DNA of 64,000 bases from JASHVB01 sp035508435 (GCA_035508435.1 DATJNA010000006.1:29530-93529); one strand, 5' to 3'; counted from the first letter of the stretch, positions 43,835 to 53,414 are shown. Notes: a model not told the origin generated them from the sequence alone. Program-made: numbers and translations.

Positions 43835-45216
43835 GAACGTACCGGCTCCTCGATCGTCGCAGCGGACTCTGCCATCGACGCCAGCACCACCCTCACCCTC
43901 AGGCCGGGCTGGGCATCCTCCAGGCGCAGCACCGCACCGTGCAGTTCCACAACGGCCGCAACGAGGCTCAGCCCGAGGCCGCTGCCCGGCGTCGTCCGGC
44001 TGCGGTCCAGCCGATGGAACCGTCGCAGCACTTGCTCTTGTTCCGCAACCGGGATGCCCGGGCCATTATCCTGCACCACCAATACCGCCTGCCTGCCCTG
44101 CCGACGCAGCGACAGCCGCACCGCGGTGCCGCACGGCGTGTGGCGGAGCGCATTCTCGACCAGATTCACCAGCATCTGCGTCAGCAACTCGCGATCACCG
44201 TGCACGACCACACCCGACGCTACGTTGGCGGCCAGGCTGCGACCCTCTTCCTCGGCCGACGGCGCGAAGGCTTCCGCCACCGTCGCTACCACTGATGTCA
44301 GGTCCACCCGGCAAAACGCGGCACGTTGTGCGCCGGCCTCGACCTCGGCGATACGCAGCAAAGCGGCGAAGGTGCTCAGCAAGGCATCGACTTCGACCTT
44401 GGCGGCCTCCACCGCCTGGTCTTGCGCCGCCGGCGATCCTGCATGCTCGCGCGCATCCTCCAGGCGCTGGCGCAACCGCGACAGCGGCGTGCGCAGGTCA
44501 TGCGCGATGTTGTTGGATGCCTCGCGCACGCTGGTCAGCAGCTTCTGCATCCGGTCCAGCATGCGGTTCAGCGTATCCGCCAGCCGGTCGAGGTCGTCGC
44601 GCGTGCCGCGCAGCGGGATCCGCTGGCTCAGGTCGCCGTCGATGATCGCCTCTGCGGTGCGCGACATCGCATCCACCCGGTGCAGGAACAGCCGGCTCAG
44701 CCAGATGCCGCCGGCGCCGCCCAGCAGCAGCGTGCCGGCAATACTCAACGCGAAGGCGCGCAACACAGCATCATCCGCCCGACGGACGCGCCGCAGGTCA
44801 TCGCCTACCGCGATCACGACGCCATCAGGCAGTTGCTGCACATAGGCGAGGACGGGTTTCGGGCCGTCCGCACCGTCCGCGTTCAGCCGCAGCCACCCGC
44901 GACGACCGCCGACCATCGGCAGTTGCCCAGCCAACCGTCTGCCCGCCGGCGACTGCACCAGATAGTCGAGCGCCTCCGGGCCGTTGCCGCCGAACGCCCG
45001 CGCGTGCGCGATCAGCCCGCCGATGCCCTCGGTCCGGTCCAGTTCGGCGAAATGGCCACCCGCGGCGCGCACCCGCCCCTCGAGCTGCTGGGTCAGCGAT
45101 GCGTGCGTCATCCAGCACACCGCGACACCCAGGATCACCGCCGAGGCGGTGAACAACATCAGGTAGAGCGCGGCGAGCCGGAAGCTTGCCGTGCGCAGGA
45201 TCCTAGGCGGACGCAA
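43825..45216 (-). CDS. Sensor histidine kinase
   Basis: 463 residues. Membrane segment at about 13-35, periplasmic sensor of about 125 residues, second membrane segment near 160-180, HAMP linker, HisKA with phospho-acceptor His239 (NIAHDLRTPLSRL), and a HATPase domain with N-box VENALRHTP, DNGPGIPVAEQ and GSGLGLSLVAAV. All catalytic boxes are intact. It overlaps the response regulator gene by 14 bp. The signal is unknown; there is no periplasmic metal motif that I can name with certainty. Confidence 0.93.
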   Translation of the reverse strand: MRPPRILRTASFRLAALYLMLFTASAVILGVAVCWMTHASLTQQLEGRVRAAGGHFAELDRTEGIGGLIAHARAFGGNGPEALDYLVQSPAGRRLAGQLPMVGGRRGWLRLNADGADGPKPVLAYVQQLPDGVVIAVGDDLRRVRRADDAVLRAFALSIAGTLLLGGAGGIWLSRLFLHRVDAMSRTAEAIIDGDLSQRIPLRGTRDDLDRLADTLNRMLDRMQKLLTSVREASNNIAHDLRTPLSRLRQRLEDAREHAGSPAAQDQAVEAAKVEVDALLSTFAALLRIAEVEAGAQRAAFCRVDLTSVVATVAEAFAPSAEEEGRSLAANVASGVVVHGDRELLTQMLVNLVENALRHTPCGTAVRLSLRRQGRQAVLVVQDNGPGIPVAEQEQVLRRFHRLDRSRTTPGSGLGLSLVAAVVELHGAVLRLEDAQPGLRVRVVLASMAESAATIEEPVRSAA

Positions 45217-45895
45217 CCTGCACCGGAGCCCGCAGCGCGTAGCCGGCGCCGCGAACGGTATGAATCAGTTCCGCACCGCCCCATTGCGCGAGCTTCGCTC
45301 GCAGGCGGCTGATATGGGTCTCGACGATATTGGTGCGCGGATCGAAATGGAACTCCCAGACTGACTCCAACAGCATGGTGCGTGTCACCACGCGCTCGAC
45401 ATTGTGGAGCAAGTATTCCAGCAACTGGAATTCCCGCGGCTGCAAATCGATCTCCCTGCCGCCGCGCATGACGCTCCGCTTCAGCAGGTCCATTTCCAGA
45501 TCGCCGGCGCGCAGCACGGTCTGCACCTCCACCAGCGGCGGGCGCCGCGCCAGCGCGTTCACCCGCGCCAGCAGCTCGGCGAAGGCGAACGGCTTGGTGA
45601 GATAGTCGTCGCCGCCGGCATCCAGGCCGCGCACCCGATCGCCGACGCCACCCAGGGCGGTAAGGAACAAGACCGGCGTCCGCACCTCGGATTCGCGCAG
45701 CATGCGGACCAGGGCGAGGCCGTCGATACCGGGCAGCATCCGGTCAACGATCAGCACGTCATAGGGGCCGTCGCCAGCACGGAACAATCCGTCGCGGCCG
45801 TTCGCGGCGTGGTCGACAACATGGCCTTGCTCGCGCAGCCCGCGCATGACGTAGTCGGCGGTTTCGCGGTCGTCCTCGATCAGCAAAATCTTCAC
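45203..45895 (-). CDS. OmpR/PhoB-family response regulator
   Basis: 230 residues from the GTG at 45895, preceded by GAGGGAG; it opens directly with KILLIEDDRETADYV. Phospho-acceptor Asp51 (VLIVDRMLPG) and Lys100 in DDYLTKPFAF are conserved. The C-terminal winged helix has LLEYLLHNVERVVTRTMLLESVW and RTNIVETHISRLRAKL, as in OmpR/PhoB regulators. It is transcribed with the kinase. A perfect 18-bp palindrome 170 bp upstream may be a site for it or for a neighbour. Confidence 0.95.
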   Translation of the reverse strand: MKILLIEDDRETADYVMRGLREQGHVVDHAANGRDGLFRAGDGPYDVLIVDRMLPGIDGLALVRMLRESEVRTPVLFLTALGGVGDRVRGLDAGGDDYLTKPFAFAELLARVNALARRPPLVEVQTVLRAGDLEMDLLKRSVMRGGREIDLQPREFQLLEYLLHNVERVVTRTMLLESVWEFHFDPRTNIVETHISRLRAKLAQWGGAELIHTVRGAGYALRAPVQVASA

Positions 45896-46067
45896 ACACC
45901 CGTCTCCCTCGCGACACGGCTGCCGCCCGGTAGGGGCGTGGGGGCGCGGGCGGTGACTGCCGTCTCGGCCGGCACGCCGGCCACGGTTCTGGCAGGCACG
46001 TCCCGTCAAAGTTGGGGATCGCCAACACGGACTGCCAGCCTCGCGGGCCCGTGGCAAGGGTCGGAAA

Positions 46068-46085
46068 CTATACCAATTGGTATAG
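46068..46085. promoter_or_regulatory. Perfect 18-bp palindrome, candidate operator
   Basis: CTATACCAATTGGTATAG is fully self-complementary and AT-rich in a GC-rich 371-bp gap (45896-46266) between the response regulator and a divergent small exported protein. Nine-base perfect half-sites suit a dimeric regulator. The regulator is not identified; the rest of the gap holds no gene. Confidence 0.6.
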
Positions 46086-46266
46086 CGCGGTCGATCGGGA
46101 CACAATCACGCCTCCCTATTTTCGGAGGGCGTGAACTTCGCGGCGCGGCGGGCATGGCCTGTCGGGCCCGCGGGTCTCTGCCCAGAGGTGCGCGGCCACG
46201 ACCGGGTGGCGGCCTCTGGCCCCAGTTCGGGGACCCCCCGTCCCGGATAGCAGGAGTTCGAAGATC

Positions 46267-46512
46267 ATGAAAAAGCTGCTCGTTGCGGCCAGCATGGCGG
46301 CTGGCCTCGCCGTCGGCGCGGTTCCCGCGTTTGCGCAGCCCTCCACGACCGCCGCTCCGCGTGTGTCCAACTCCGGCAACGGCGCCGCGGCCAGCTCGGT
46401 TCAGGCACAGAACTTTCCGCGGACACAGCCGCAGGCTGGCTATTATGCAGCGCCGCCCAGCCAGCCAGGTTGGCAGCCACCCGTCAACCAGTGGGGCGAA
46501 CCGAACGGCTGA
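46267..46512 (+). CDS. Small exported proline-rich protein
   Basis: 81 residues. A clear signal peptide (KKLLVAASMAAGLAVGAVPAFA, cleavage after residue 23) precedes a mature part rich in Pro, Gln, Ser and Asn, with repeated aromatic positions (AGYYAAPPSQPGWQPPVNQWG). No family recognised. It is divergent from the two-component operon across a palindrome and may be under its control. Confidence 0.6.
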   Translation: MKKLLVAASMAAGLAVGAVPAFAQPSTTAAPRVSNSGNGAAASSVQAQNFPRTQPQAGYYAAPPSQPGWQPPVNQWGEPNG

Positions 46513-47063
46513 CCGCACAACTCAGTGCCCTCCCGTCGCGGCCCAGGCCGCGGGGGAGGGTAGGAGAGATCTGCGTCCCCGCGTCCCCGTGCAACGCCAC
46601 CGCCAGGCGGCGGTGCAATTGCGCGGCATTGCAACGGCGCAAAGCCACGTCGAAATGCGCGTCAATCCCGGCCGCGCGCCGCGCTTCGGCTGGAAGTCGA
46701 ATAGATCGTCACCGACCTCGCAGCCCCCATAGAGTAAGCCGGCAGCGGTCAGTGCCATCATCCGGTCGATGTCAGCAGCCACATCGCCTTGCTCGCATCG
46801 TGGCGGTATGGCCAGGCCGGACGCGATCGACTCGGGCCTGGGCCACGCCCGCTCAAGGACCACCAGCAATCGCCTGGCGTCCGCCATTACAACGGCGTTA
46901 TCGGCGTCGCAGTCAGGCGGCTACAATCCGGTTGCACTCCGTGACAACGCAACCTTTTCGTAAGCAGGTCGAGTTTAGACCGGGTTGTGGCAAGGCCAGG
47001 CGTTGGGGGGCCAAGCACGTCCCGGCTGAGGACACCTGGACCTGAGCGAGGCCCAGAAGGACA
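46513..47063. other. Intergenic region with one doubtful leftward frame
   Basis: 551 bp. A leftward open frame at 46522-46887 (121 codons) has some protein-like stretches (DIDRMMALTAAGLLYGG and GDDLFDFQPKRG) but no ribosome site and no family I know. It could be a decayed gene. The end of the gap should carry the promoter of the GGDEF-EAL gene. Confidence 0.4.
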
Positions 47064-49745
47064 ATGGGTTGCATGGCAATTCTGACGCCGCTCGGGTCGC
47101 TTGGAGGCCGGTCTCAAGGCGAGGCGGCCACCGCCAAGGTGACGAAACGCCACACCGAGGGCCGCGTCGTTGCGCTCACCTATGTGATGCCCGAACTGGC
47201 GGCCATTCTTGGACTGACGGCACTGGTCTGGGTCAGCATCGCCATGTTGCTGGTGCGGGAACGCCAACACGCCGTTGATGCGGCCCGCAATACCAGCACC
47301 ATGCTGGCGACCGCCTTCGAGGAGAGCACCAAGCGGATCATCACGGAAATCGACCAGACCTTGCTCAGCGCTCGCGAATCCTACTTGCTCCAGGGAGACC
47401 AATTCGACATCGGGCAGTGGGCCGGCAGCATGGTGCGGTCCGACGAGCTGCGGGGGCAGATCGCGCTGATGGACCGCGACGGCAATGACGTCCGCTCCAC
47501 GCTGGAGCGCTCCAACCAGCGCCAGGCGAGCATTGCCGACCGGCCGCAATTCCGCGCCCAGCTCGATGCTTCCCACGACGATCTCTATATCAGCGATCCG
47601 GTCGTGGGACGCGGCAATGGCCGGCGCACCATCCAGTTCACCCGCAAGGCGCTGGACAAGGATGGCAAGTTCAACGGCGTCTTCGTCCTGTCGCTGAACT
47701 GCGCGCAGCTATCGGCGTTCTTCGACACGTCACAGATCGGTGACGGTTTTGTCGCATTGTTCAACGCCAACGGCATCTTGCTCGCGCGGGGACCTGGCGG
47801 CGCGGCCGATATCGGCCGGAACTTCGCGGCCGATCCGGGGTTCCGCTTGCTCGACGATGACCATGCAGCGACCTCCTGGTCCGAGGCGTCGCCCGACGCC
47901 AGACGGATCGTCAGCTATCACCGCGTGAATGGCTATCCGCTGATCATCGCGGTCGGCTTCGGCAAGAATAAGACCTTTCGTAGGTACTGGTACTCGGCCG
48001 CGCATTTCGTCGAGACCGGCGTGGTTGCGACCGCCGTGATTATATTGCTCGGCGCGTTCTGGATCCGCCAGCGCCGCCACACGCTCGCCAATGGCTACGC
48101 GCTGACGGTGACGTTGCGGAACATGAACCAGGGCATTGCCCTGGTAGACCCGAACGGCAACACGCCGGTGATCAACGAACGCGCCTTGCAATTGCTCGAA
48201 ATGTCGGGACATGACGGCAGCACCGCGGTGGCCGACCGGCTGCGGCAGTCGATCGAGTCGTCCGGCGGCGATGCAGAGCAAGGCGCGGACGCGGACCACC
48301 TGACCGTGAAATCGATCCGCGCGGATGGACGGGTGATCGAACTGCACCGGACGCAACTGCGCGACGGCGGCGCGATCCATACGCTGACCGACGTGACCGA
48401 ACGCCACAAGGCCGAGGAGCGCATCCGCTACCTCGCGCATAACGACCTGCTGACCGGGCTGCCGAACCGCGTGCTGCTGGAAGACAGCTTCGCCGCATTG
48501 CGCGACCGCGCCGCCGCCACCCGACAGCAGATGCTTACCCTGTTCATCGACCTCGATGGTTTTAAGGGCGTAAACGACACGCTGGGGCATCTCGTCGGCG
48601 ATCGTCTGCTGGCGCATGTTGCCCAGCAGATTCGCAGCCTGGCCGAAGGCAGCGACTTCGTCGCTCGGCTTGGCGGCGACGAGTTTGTGTTCCTCGCCGC
48701 CCGCGCCGATGTCGAAAGCGGCACTAACCTGGCGCACCGCATCATCGAGCGGATCGCCACACCGATGAACCTGAACGGCCATGACATCCGCATCGCCGCG
48801 AGCGTCGGTGTTTCGGTGTTCCCGCAGGATGGCGGCGACCGGGAGACGTTGTTTCGCAAGGCGGACATCGCGCTCTATCGCGCCAAGGCGGAAGGCCGCG
48901 CGCGCTGCGTCGTGTTCGAGCAAAGCATGGACGACCTGGTGCAGCGCCGGGTGCTGCTGGAGAAGGATTTGCGCAACGCGCTCGGCACCGCGCAGATGCA
49001 CGTGCACTACCAGGCGAAATTCGACGCCGCACAATTGAAGCTGGTGGGGTTCGAGGCGCTGGTCCGGTGGGACCATCCGCAGCATGGCTGGGTGTCGCCC
49101 AGCGCCTTCATCCCGGTCGCCGAGGAATGCCGGCTGATCGGACGCCTTGGCACCTGGATGCTGGAGCAAGCCTGCCGCGAGGCCACGCAATGGCCGGCGA
49201 CATGCCACATCGCGGTGAACGTTTCGCCGCTCCAATTGCACGATCCCGACTTCGCCGCCACGGTGCGGGGCATCCTGCAACGTACCGGACTCTCGCCCCA
49301 TCGGTTGGAGCTGGAGATCACCGAAAGCGTGATGAGCGACGACAACGACATGACGCTCGCGACCATGGCGAGCCTGCGCGCAATGGGCGTGACGTTCGCG
49401 CTGGACGATTTCGGGACCGGCTACTCCAGCCTGAGCAATCTGCTGCGCTTCCAGTTCGACGCGGTGAAGATCGACAAATGCTTCGTGCAGTCGCAGGCCA
49501 CCGATGCCGAGGCGCGCGCCATCGTCGAGGCGATCATCGTCATGAGCCGCCATATCGGGCTGACCGTCACGGCGGAAGGGGTTGAGACCGAGGATCAACT
49601 GGCATTGCTGCGCCAGCAGGGATGCCCACTGGTGCAAGGCTATCTGGTGGGTGCGCCGATGCCCGGCTGGCAGGTGCCCGGCCGCTTCAAGCTGCGCCGC
49701 ACCGGTATCGAGGCGGATGGCGAGCGCGAACTGGCGGGGGACTGA
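47064..49745 (+). CDS. Membrane diguanylate cyclase/phosphodiesterase (GGDEF-EAL)
   Basis: 893 residues. A membrane segment near 40-62, a periplasmic dCache-like sensor to about 310, a second membrane segment near 314-337, a PAS-like segment (about 345-440), GGDEF (motif intact at 537-541, RLGGDEF) and EAL (intact at 664-666, GFEALVRW, with NVSP, ELEITES, DDFGTGYSS and AEGVET). Both domains could be active in c-di-GMP turnover. The inhibitory RxxD site five residues before GGDEF is EGSD, so product inhibition is probably lost. An AGAAGG lies 4 nt before the ATG used; a second ATG at 47073 is possible. Confidence 0.93.
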   Translation: MGCMAILTPLGSLGGRSQGEAATAKVTKRHTEGRVVALTYVMPELAAILGLTALVWVSIAMLLVRERQHAVDAARNTSTMLATAFEESTKRIITEIDQTLLSARESYLLQGDQFDIGQWAGSMVRSDELRGQIALMDRDGNDVRSTLERSNQRQASIADRPQFRAQLDASHDDLYISDPVVGRGNGRRTIQFTRKALDKDGKFNGVFVLSLNCAQLSAFFDTSQIGDGFVALFNANGILLARGPGGAADIGRNFAADPGFRLLDDDHAATSWSEASPDARRIVSYHRVNGYPLIIAVGFGKNKTFRRYWYSAAHFVETGVVATAVIILLGAFWIRQRRHTLANGYALTVTLRNMNQGIALVDPNGNTPVINERALQLLEMSGHDGSTAVADRLRQSIESSGGDAEQGADADHLTVKSIRADGRVIELHRTQLRDGGAIHTLTDVTERHKAEERIRYLAHNDLLTGLPNRVLLEDSFAALRDRAAATRQQMLTLFIDLDGFKGVNDTLGHLVGDRLLAHVAQQIRSLAEGSDFVARLGGDEFVFLAARADVESGTNLAHRIIERIATPMNLNGHDIRIAASVGVSVFPQDGGDRETLFRKADIALYRAKAEGRARCVVFEQSMDDLVQRRVLLEKDLRNALGTAQMHVHYQAKFDAAQLKLVGFEALVRWDHPQHGWVSPSAFIPVAEECRLIGRLGTWMLEQACREATQWPATCHIAVNVSPLQLHDPDFAATVRGILQRTGLSPHRLELEITESVMSDDNDMTLATMASLRAMGVTFALDDFGTGYSSLSNLLRFQFDAVKIDKCFVQSQATDAEARAIVEAIIVMSRHIGLTVTAEGVETEDQLALLRQQGCPLVQGYLVGAPMPGWQVPGRFKLRRTGIEADGERELAGD

Positions 49746-49979
49746 GCTTCCGCGCGGCCGCCAACGGCGTGGTCCACGATTCCCGTCTTGTACGGAACTC
49801 CGGACCCATGAGTCGTCGGAGCGTATCATCGGTTGCACACTTCGCGTGCTCGACACGCTCCGGGCGGACGATTCGCTGCAACAGGAGCGCCGCCGCACCG
49901 CAAGTTCCCACGATCCAATATCGTGCCATAAGCAGGGATTCTGATTCGCGCGGCCGGTTGATCGGCTTCGCAGCGCCAT

Positions 49980-50130
49980 CTGCGCCACGCGTACGACCTG
50001 GTCCGTGCCAACCAAGGCGTTCCAAGTGGGGATGGAACGACGTTCGACAGGATCGAAGCCGCGGGACTGGAGGACTTGCTGTCCCGGCCTGGCGAGGAAT
50101 TGCAAGCGTCGGCTGAGCCGGAGACCCGCG
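49980..50130 (+). pseudogene. Remnant of a group II intron reverse transcriptase (N-terminal fragment)
   Basis: The frame beginning at 49980 reads LRHAYDLVRANQGVPSGDGT, then TFDRIEAAGLEDLL and RPGEELQAS. This is the diagnostic N-terminal segment of LtrA-type maturases (usual form: VRANKGAPGVDGVTFE.IEA.G...W...L..EL). About 50 residues are recognisable, with no start codon, no catalytic YADD and no downstream domains. The surrounding 595-bp gap (49746-50340) holds no other gene; intron RNA domains were not found by eye. Confidence 0.65.
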
Positions 50131-50340
50131 TCTGCATGGTACGTGCAGAACTCAAACCCCACGGCTGTCTGGTTGCGACCAGCGGTCGCGCCAGATGCAT
50201 CAAAGTAGATCTGGAGCCAAGTATTGTCGTTGGCCTGCCGGCAAACAGGGGCTCTAGTTGAATTGACGAAATAGGCGACCGAATTTATGAGTTTCAGGCT
50301 TAGCAATGTGCGGCGACAGTCGCATAGGAGACGGAGTCTT

Positions 50341-51912
50341 ATGCCAAAGGACGGCACCAGCCATCTCAGGTCGCTGCAGGATGGGCGCGACATCCGCCTG
50401 GACGGTGAGCAAATCGGCGACCCGACGCAGCATCCCGCCTTTCGCAATGCCTGCCGCACCGCGGCCGGATTCTACGACTTCCAATCGCACCCCGACCACG
50501 TCGCGGCGATGACGTTCGAAACCGAGACCGGCGCGCGCGTCAGCCGCTGCTGGCAGCTCCCCACCAGCTATGCGGAGCTGGTCGATCGCCGCCGCATGCT
50601 GGAGGCCTGGGCCGGCCTGCATCTCGGTTTCTTCGGCCGTTCCCCCGATCATGTCGCGTCGACGCTGAGCGGGTTCCTGATGGGCATCGAGGTGTTCGAA
50701 GCCTACGACCCGAAGCGCGCCGCCGCGTTGCGCGACTATGTGCGGTATGCGCGCGATGCCGACCATTACCTCAGCTACGTCATTGTCAATCCGCAAGCGG
50801 ATCGCGGCCGCACGCAGCACGAGCAAAGGGATGAGTTCCTGACGGCGGGGGTGGTGGATGAGGATGCCGGCGGCATCACCGTGCGCGGTGCCAAGATGCT
50901 GGCCACCGCCGGGGTGATGGCGAACGAGGTGTTCGTCTCCACCCTGCCGCCGCTCGCCAAGGGTGACGAACGCTACGCGCTGTCCTTCGCCGTGCCGATG
51001 AATGCGCCTGGCCTGCGCCTCCTGTCGCGCAAATCCTACGAAGCCGCGGCGGTGTCGGCGTTCGACAATCCGCTATCGAGCCGGCTCGATGAGAACGACG
51101 CACTGCTGTATTTCGACGACGTCAAGGTGCCGTGGGACCGCGTGTTCGTCCATCGCGACGTCGAGATGTGCCAGCGGCAGTTTCATGCGACTCCCGCGCA
51201 TGTCTTTCAGAACTACCAGGCGCAGGTGCGACTGACGGTGAAGCTGCGGTTCCTCGCCGGCCTCGCGCATCGCATCGCTGAGACCAACGACACGCTCGGT
51301 TATCCGCAGGTGCGGGAGATGCTGGGCCAGATCGCCGCCAATGTGGGGCAGGTGGAGGCGTTCGTCTGGGCCATGGAGGCGCGCGGACAGATGCGCGGAC
51401 GCTATTTCGTGCCGGATCGCTCACTGCTGTACGCGGCGCAGGTGCAGGCGCAGGAGAGCTACCCGCCGCTGATGGCGAAGCTGCGCGAGCTGGCCGGCGG
51501 CGGCATGATCATGCTGCCGTCCTCGGTGGCGGATTTCGCCGACCCCGACACAGCCGAGCTGATCCGCCGCACCCAGGTCTCGCCGTTCTATCGCGCCGAC
51601 GATCGGGTCAAGTTCTTCAAGCTGGCCTGGGACGCCGTAGGATCCGAATTCGCCTCGCGGCATCTGCAATATGAGATGATGTATGCGGGCACCAGCTATG
51701 TCAGCCGCAACCACGCCTTCCGTACCTTCGATTGGGTGACGGCGTGCGGCATGGTGGACGAGGCGATGGGCGCGGTGGCAGGGCCCGGCGGAAAAGCCAG
51801 TGCGCCCATCCGGTCAGCACAGGGGAGCGGCCGGGCCTCGGTCGCCGGTCGGGCTCCGTCAACCACCTGCGCGAACCGGATAGGCGGATCGGTCAGACGC
51901 AAGCCACGGTAA
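50341..51912 (+). CDS. HpaB-family flavin-dependent hydroxylase (4-hydroxyphenylacetate 3-monooxygenase type)
   Basis: 523 residues from the ATG at 50341 (GGAG 11 nt upstream). Family marks: SPDHVASTLSGFLMG near residue 100, SYVIVNPQADRG near 145, the YFDDVKVPWDRVFVHRD segment near 260, and the C-terminal YEMMYAGTSYVSRNHAFRTFDW. HpaB enzymes hydroxylate phenols with FADH2 from a separate reductase (HpaC), which is absent here. After GMVDEAMGAVAG the last ~40 residues are Ser/Arg-rich and unlike the family, as if the original stop was lost. Confidence 0.87.
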   Translation: MPKDGTSHLRSLQDGRDIRLDGEQIGDPTQHPAFRNACRTAAGFYDFQSHPDHVAAMTFETETGARVSRCWQLPTSYAELVDRRRMLEAWAGLHLGFFGRSPDHVASTLSGFLMGIEVFEAYDPKRAAALRDYVRYARDADHYLSYVIVNPQADRGRTQHEQRDEFLTAGVVDEDAGGITVRGAKMLATAGVMANEVFVSTLPPLAKGDERYALSFAVPMNAPGLRLLSRKSYEAAAVSAFDNPLSSRLDENDALLYFDDVKVPWDRVFVHRDVEMCQRQFHATPAHVFQNYQAQVRLTVKLRFLAGLAHRIAETNDTLGYPQVREMLGQIAANVGQVEAFVWAMEARGQMRGRYFVPDRSLLYAAQVQAQESYPPLMAKLRELAGGGMIMLPSSVADFADPDTAELIRRTQVSPFYRADDRVKFFKLAWDAVGSEFASRHLQYEMMYAGTSYVSRNHAFRTFDWVTACGMVDEAMGAVAGPGGKASAPIRSAQGSGRASVAGRAPSTTCANRIGGSVRRKPR

Positions 51913-52050
51913 CCACACGGTCACCGGAATCACGCCAGACTGCGTCCGGCGCGGCGTCCCTGCCAGTCGGACGCTTGCCAGGCCCGCCGTTCACCGCCGC
52001 CACCCCGACTTCGCTTGCACTTTCCGTCCCTCTTCGTTAACCGCCCCGCC

Positions 52051-52506
52051 ATGCAAGCCCTCCTGCTCCGCATCGCCACCCAGCTACCAATGCCCGCCCG
52101 CGACCTCGCGACCGAGGCCCGCATCCAACTCCTGGTGCAGTTCCTCATGTTCGGCACCGTCGGCACCTTCGGCTGGATGATCGACACCGCCGTGGTCTAC
52201 AGCCTCCGCGCCAGCCTCGGCCTATACGGCGCTGGCCTCGTCTCTTACTGCGTCGCCGCCACCTTCACCTGGCTGTGCAACCGAATGTGGACATTCCGTG
52301 GCATCGGCGAGGGCCCGGCACACCAGCAATGGGCACGCTTCCTCGCCGTCAACGCCTTCGGCTTCATTCTGAACCGCGGCACCTACGCGCTGCTTGTCAC
52401 CTTTGTCCCGCTCTGCGCCAGCGAACCGATTTTCGCAACCGCGGCCGGCGCGATCGCTGGCATGTTCATGAATTTCGGGCTCTCGCGCGCAATCGTATTC
52501 CGCTGA
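52051..52506 (+). CDS. GtrA-family membrane protein
   Basis: 151 residues from the ATG at 52051. Four membrane segments in the GtrA pattern: LVQFLMFGTVGTFGWMIDTAVVYSL, VSYCVAATFTWLCNRMWTF, FLAVNAFGFILNRGTYALLV and IAGMFMNFGLSRAIVF. GtrA proteins help flip lipid-linked sugars. It opens a rightward polysaccharide module, with a sugar transferase and two GT2 genes downstream. Confidence 0.9.
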   Translation: MQALLLRIATQLPMPARDLATEARIQLLVQFLMFGTVGTFGWMIDTAVVYSLRASLGLYGAGLVSYCVAATFTWLCNRMWTFRGIGEGPAHQQWARFLAVNAFGFILNRGTYALLVTFVPLCASEPIFATAAGAIAGMFMNFGLSRAIVFR

Positions 52507-52691
52507 TTCTACCATCGTATTCCGCAAACGATCCGTACGAGTACGTACACGGCGCTTGTTTCATGGGATGTTCCATGAACTCCGGCATACCGGGGCACTT
52601 TCGGCAATCTCGTTAACGGTCCGGTCACTTCTCGCCATCAAACCAACGTCAACGGTTGCCGCGTTCGGCAGCCGGACGCGAGGAACCCGCC

Positions 52692-53414
52692 GTGTCACCC
52701 ATCGATTCGCACCATTCGATGCTGCGGCAAGCACCGCTCGCGACGAGTGCGATGGCGTGGCCACCGCCGCCGTTCCGGCTGCCACTGCACCATCCGCGTC
52801 CGACGCCGTTGCAAGGCTGGCCCGCTGCCGTCAAGCGTGGCATCGACATCGCCGTCGCGCTGCTGGCTCTCGTCACCCATCTGCTGCCATTGCTCGCCGC
52901 TGCCATCGCCATCAAGCTGGACAGCCCCGGTCCGGTGTTGTTTCGCCAGCGCCGCATCGGCCTGCATGGCCGGCCATTCGCGCTGGTGAAATTCCGCACC
53001 ATGCACGACCGGCCGGCCACGGAAGGCCGGCTGCATCAGACCTGCCCGCATGACCCGCGCGTGACGCGTATCGGCGCGGTCCTGCGCCGCACCTCCTTCG
53101 ATGAGCTGCCGCAATTGTGGAACGTGCTGCGCGGCGACATGTCGCTGGTCGGCCCGCGGCCGCACGCGCCCGGCACCTGCGCCGGCGGCATCCCATTCGA
53201 GCAAATCACCGACCGATATCCCCTGCGCCACCGGGTCCGCCCCGGCATGACCGGCCTCGCCCAGGTGCGCGGCTGGCGCGGCCAGACCGATACGCAGGAA
53301 AAATTGCTGCGCCGGCTCGATTGCGACCTGGAATACATCGCCTCCTGGTCGCTCTGGATGGACTGCCTGATCCTGTTGCGCACCGTGGCGACGCTGTGGC
53401 GCAACGCCTATTGA
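52692..53414 (+). CDS. Undecaprenyl-phosphate sugar phosphotransferase (WcaJ/PglC type)
   Basis: 240 residues from a GTG at 52692; other starts (TTG 52656, ATG 52719) are possible. One membrane hairpin (KRGIDIAVALLALVTHLLPLLAAAIAI) is followed by the catalytic core: GPVLFRQRRIGLHGRPFALVKFRTM, RRTSFDELPQLWNVLRGDMSLVGPRP and RPGMTGLAQVRG. It loads the first sugar-phosphate onto the lipid carrier in exopolysaccharide or O-antigen synthesis. It is the short single-domain type. Confidence 0.93.
   Translation: MSPIDSHHSMLRQAPLATSAMAWPPPPFRLPLHHPRPTPLQGWPAAVKRGIDIAVALLALVTHLLPLLAAAIAIKLDSPGPVLFRQRRIGLHGRPFALVKFRTMHDRPATEGRLHQTCPHDPRVTRIGAVLRRTSFDELPQLWNVLRGDMSLVGPRPHAPGTCAGGIPFEQITDRYPLRHRVRPGMTGLAQVRGWRGQTDTQEKLLRRLDCDLEYIASWSLWMDCLILLRTVATLWRNAY

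Noticed and set aside
46522..46887. A leftward 121-codon frame in the gap before the GGDEF-EAL gene
   Set aside because: No ribosome site and no family; composition only partly protein-like. Left as a doubtful frame in the intergenic entry.
47730..50459. A 909-codon leftward open frame opposite the GGDEF-EAL gene
   Set aside because: Antisense shadow; the plus-strand gene has complete GGDEF and EAL domains.
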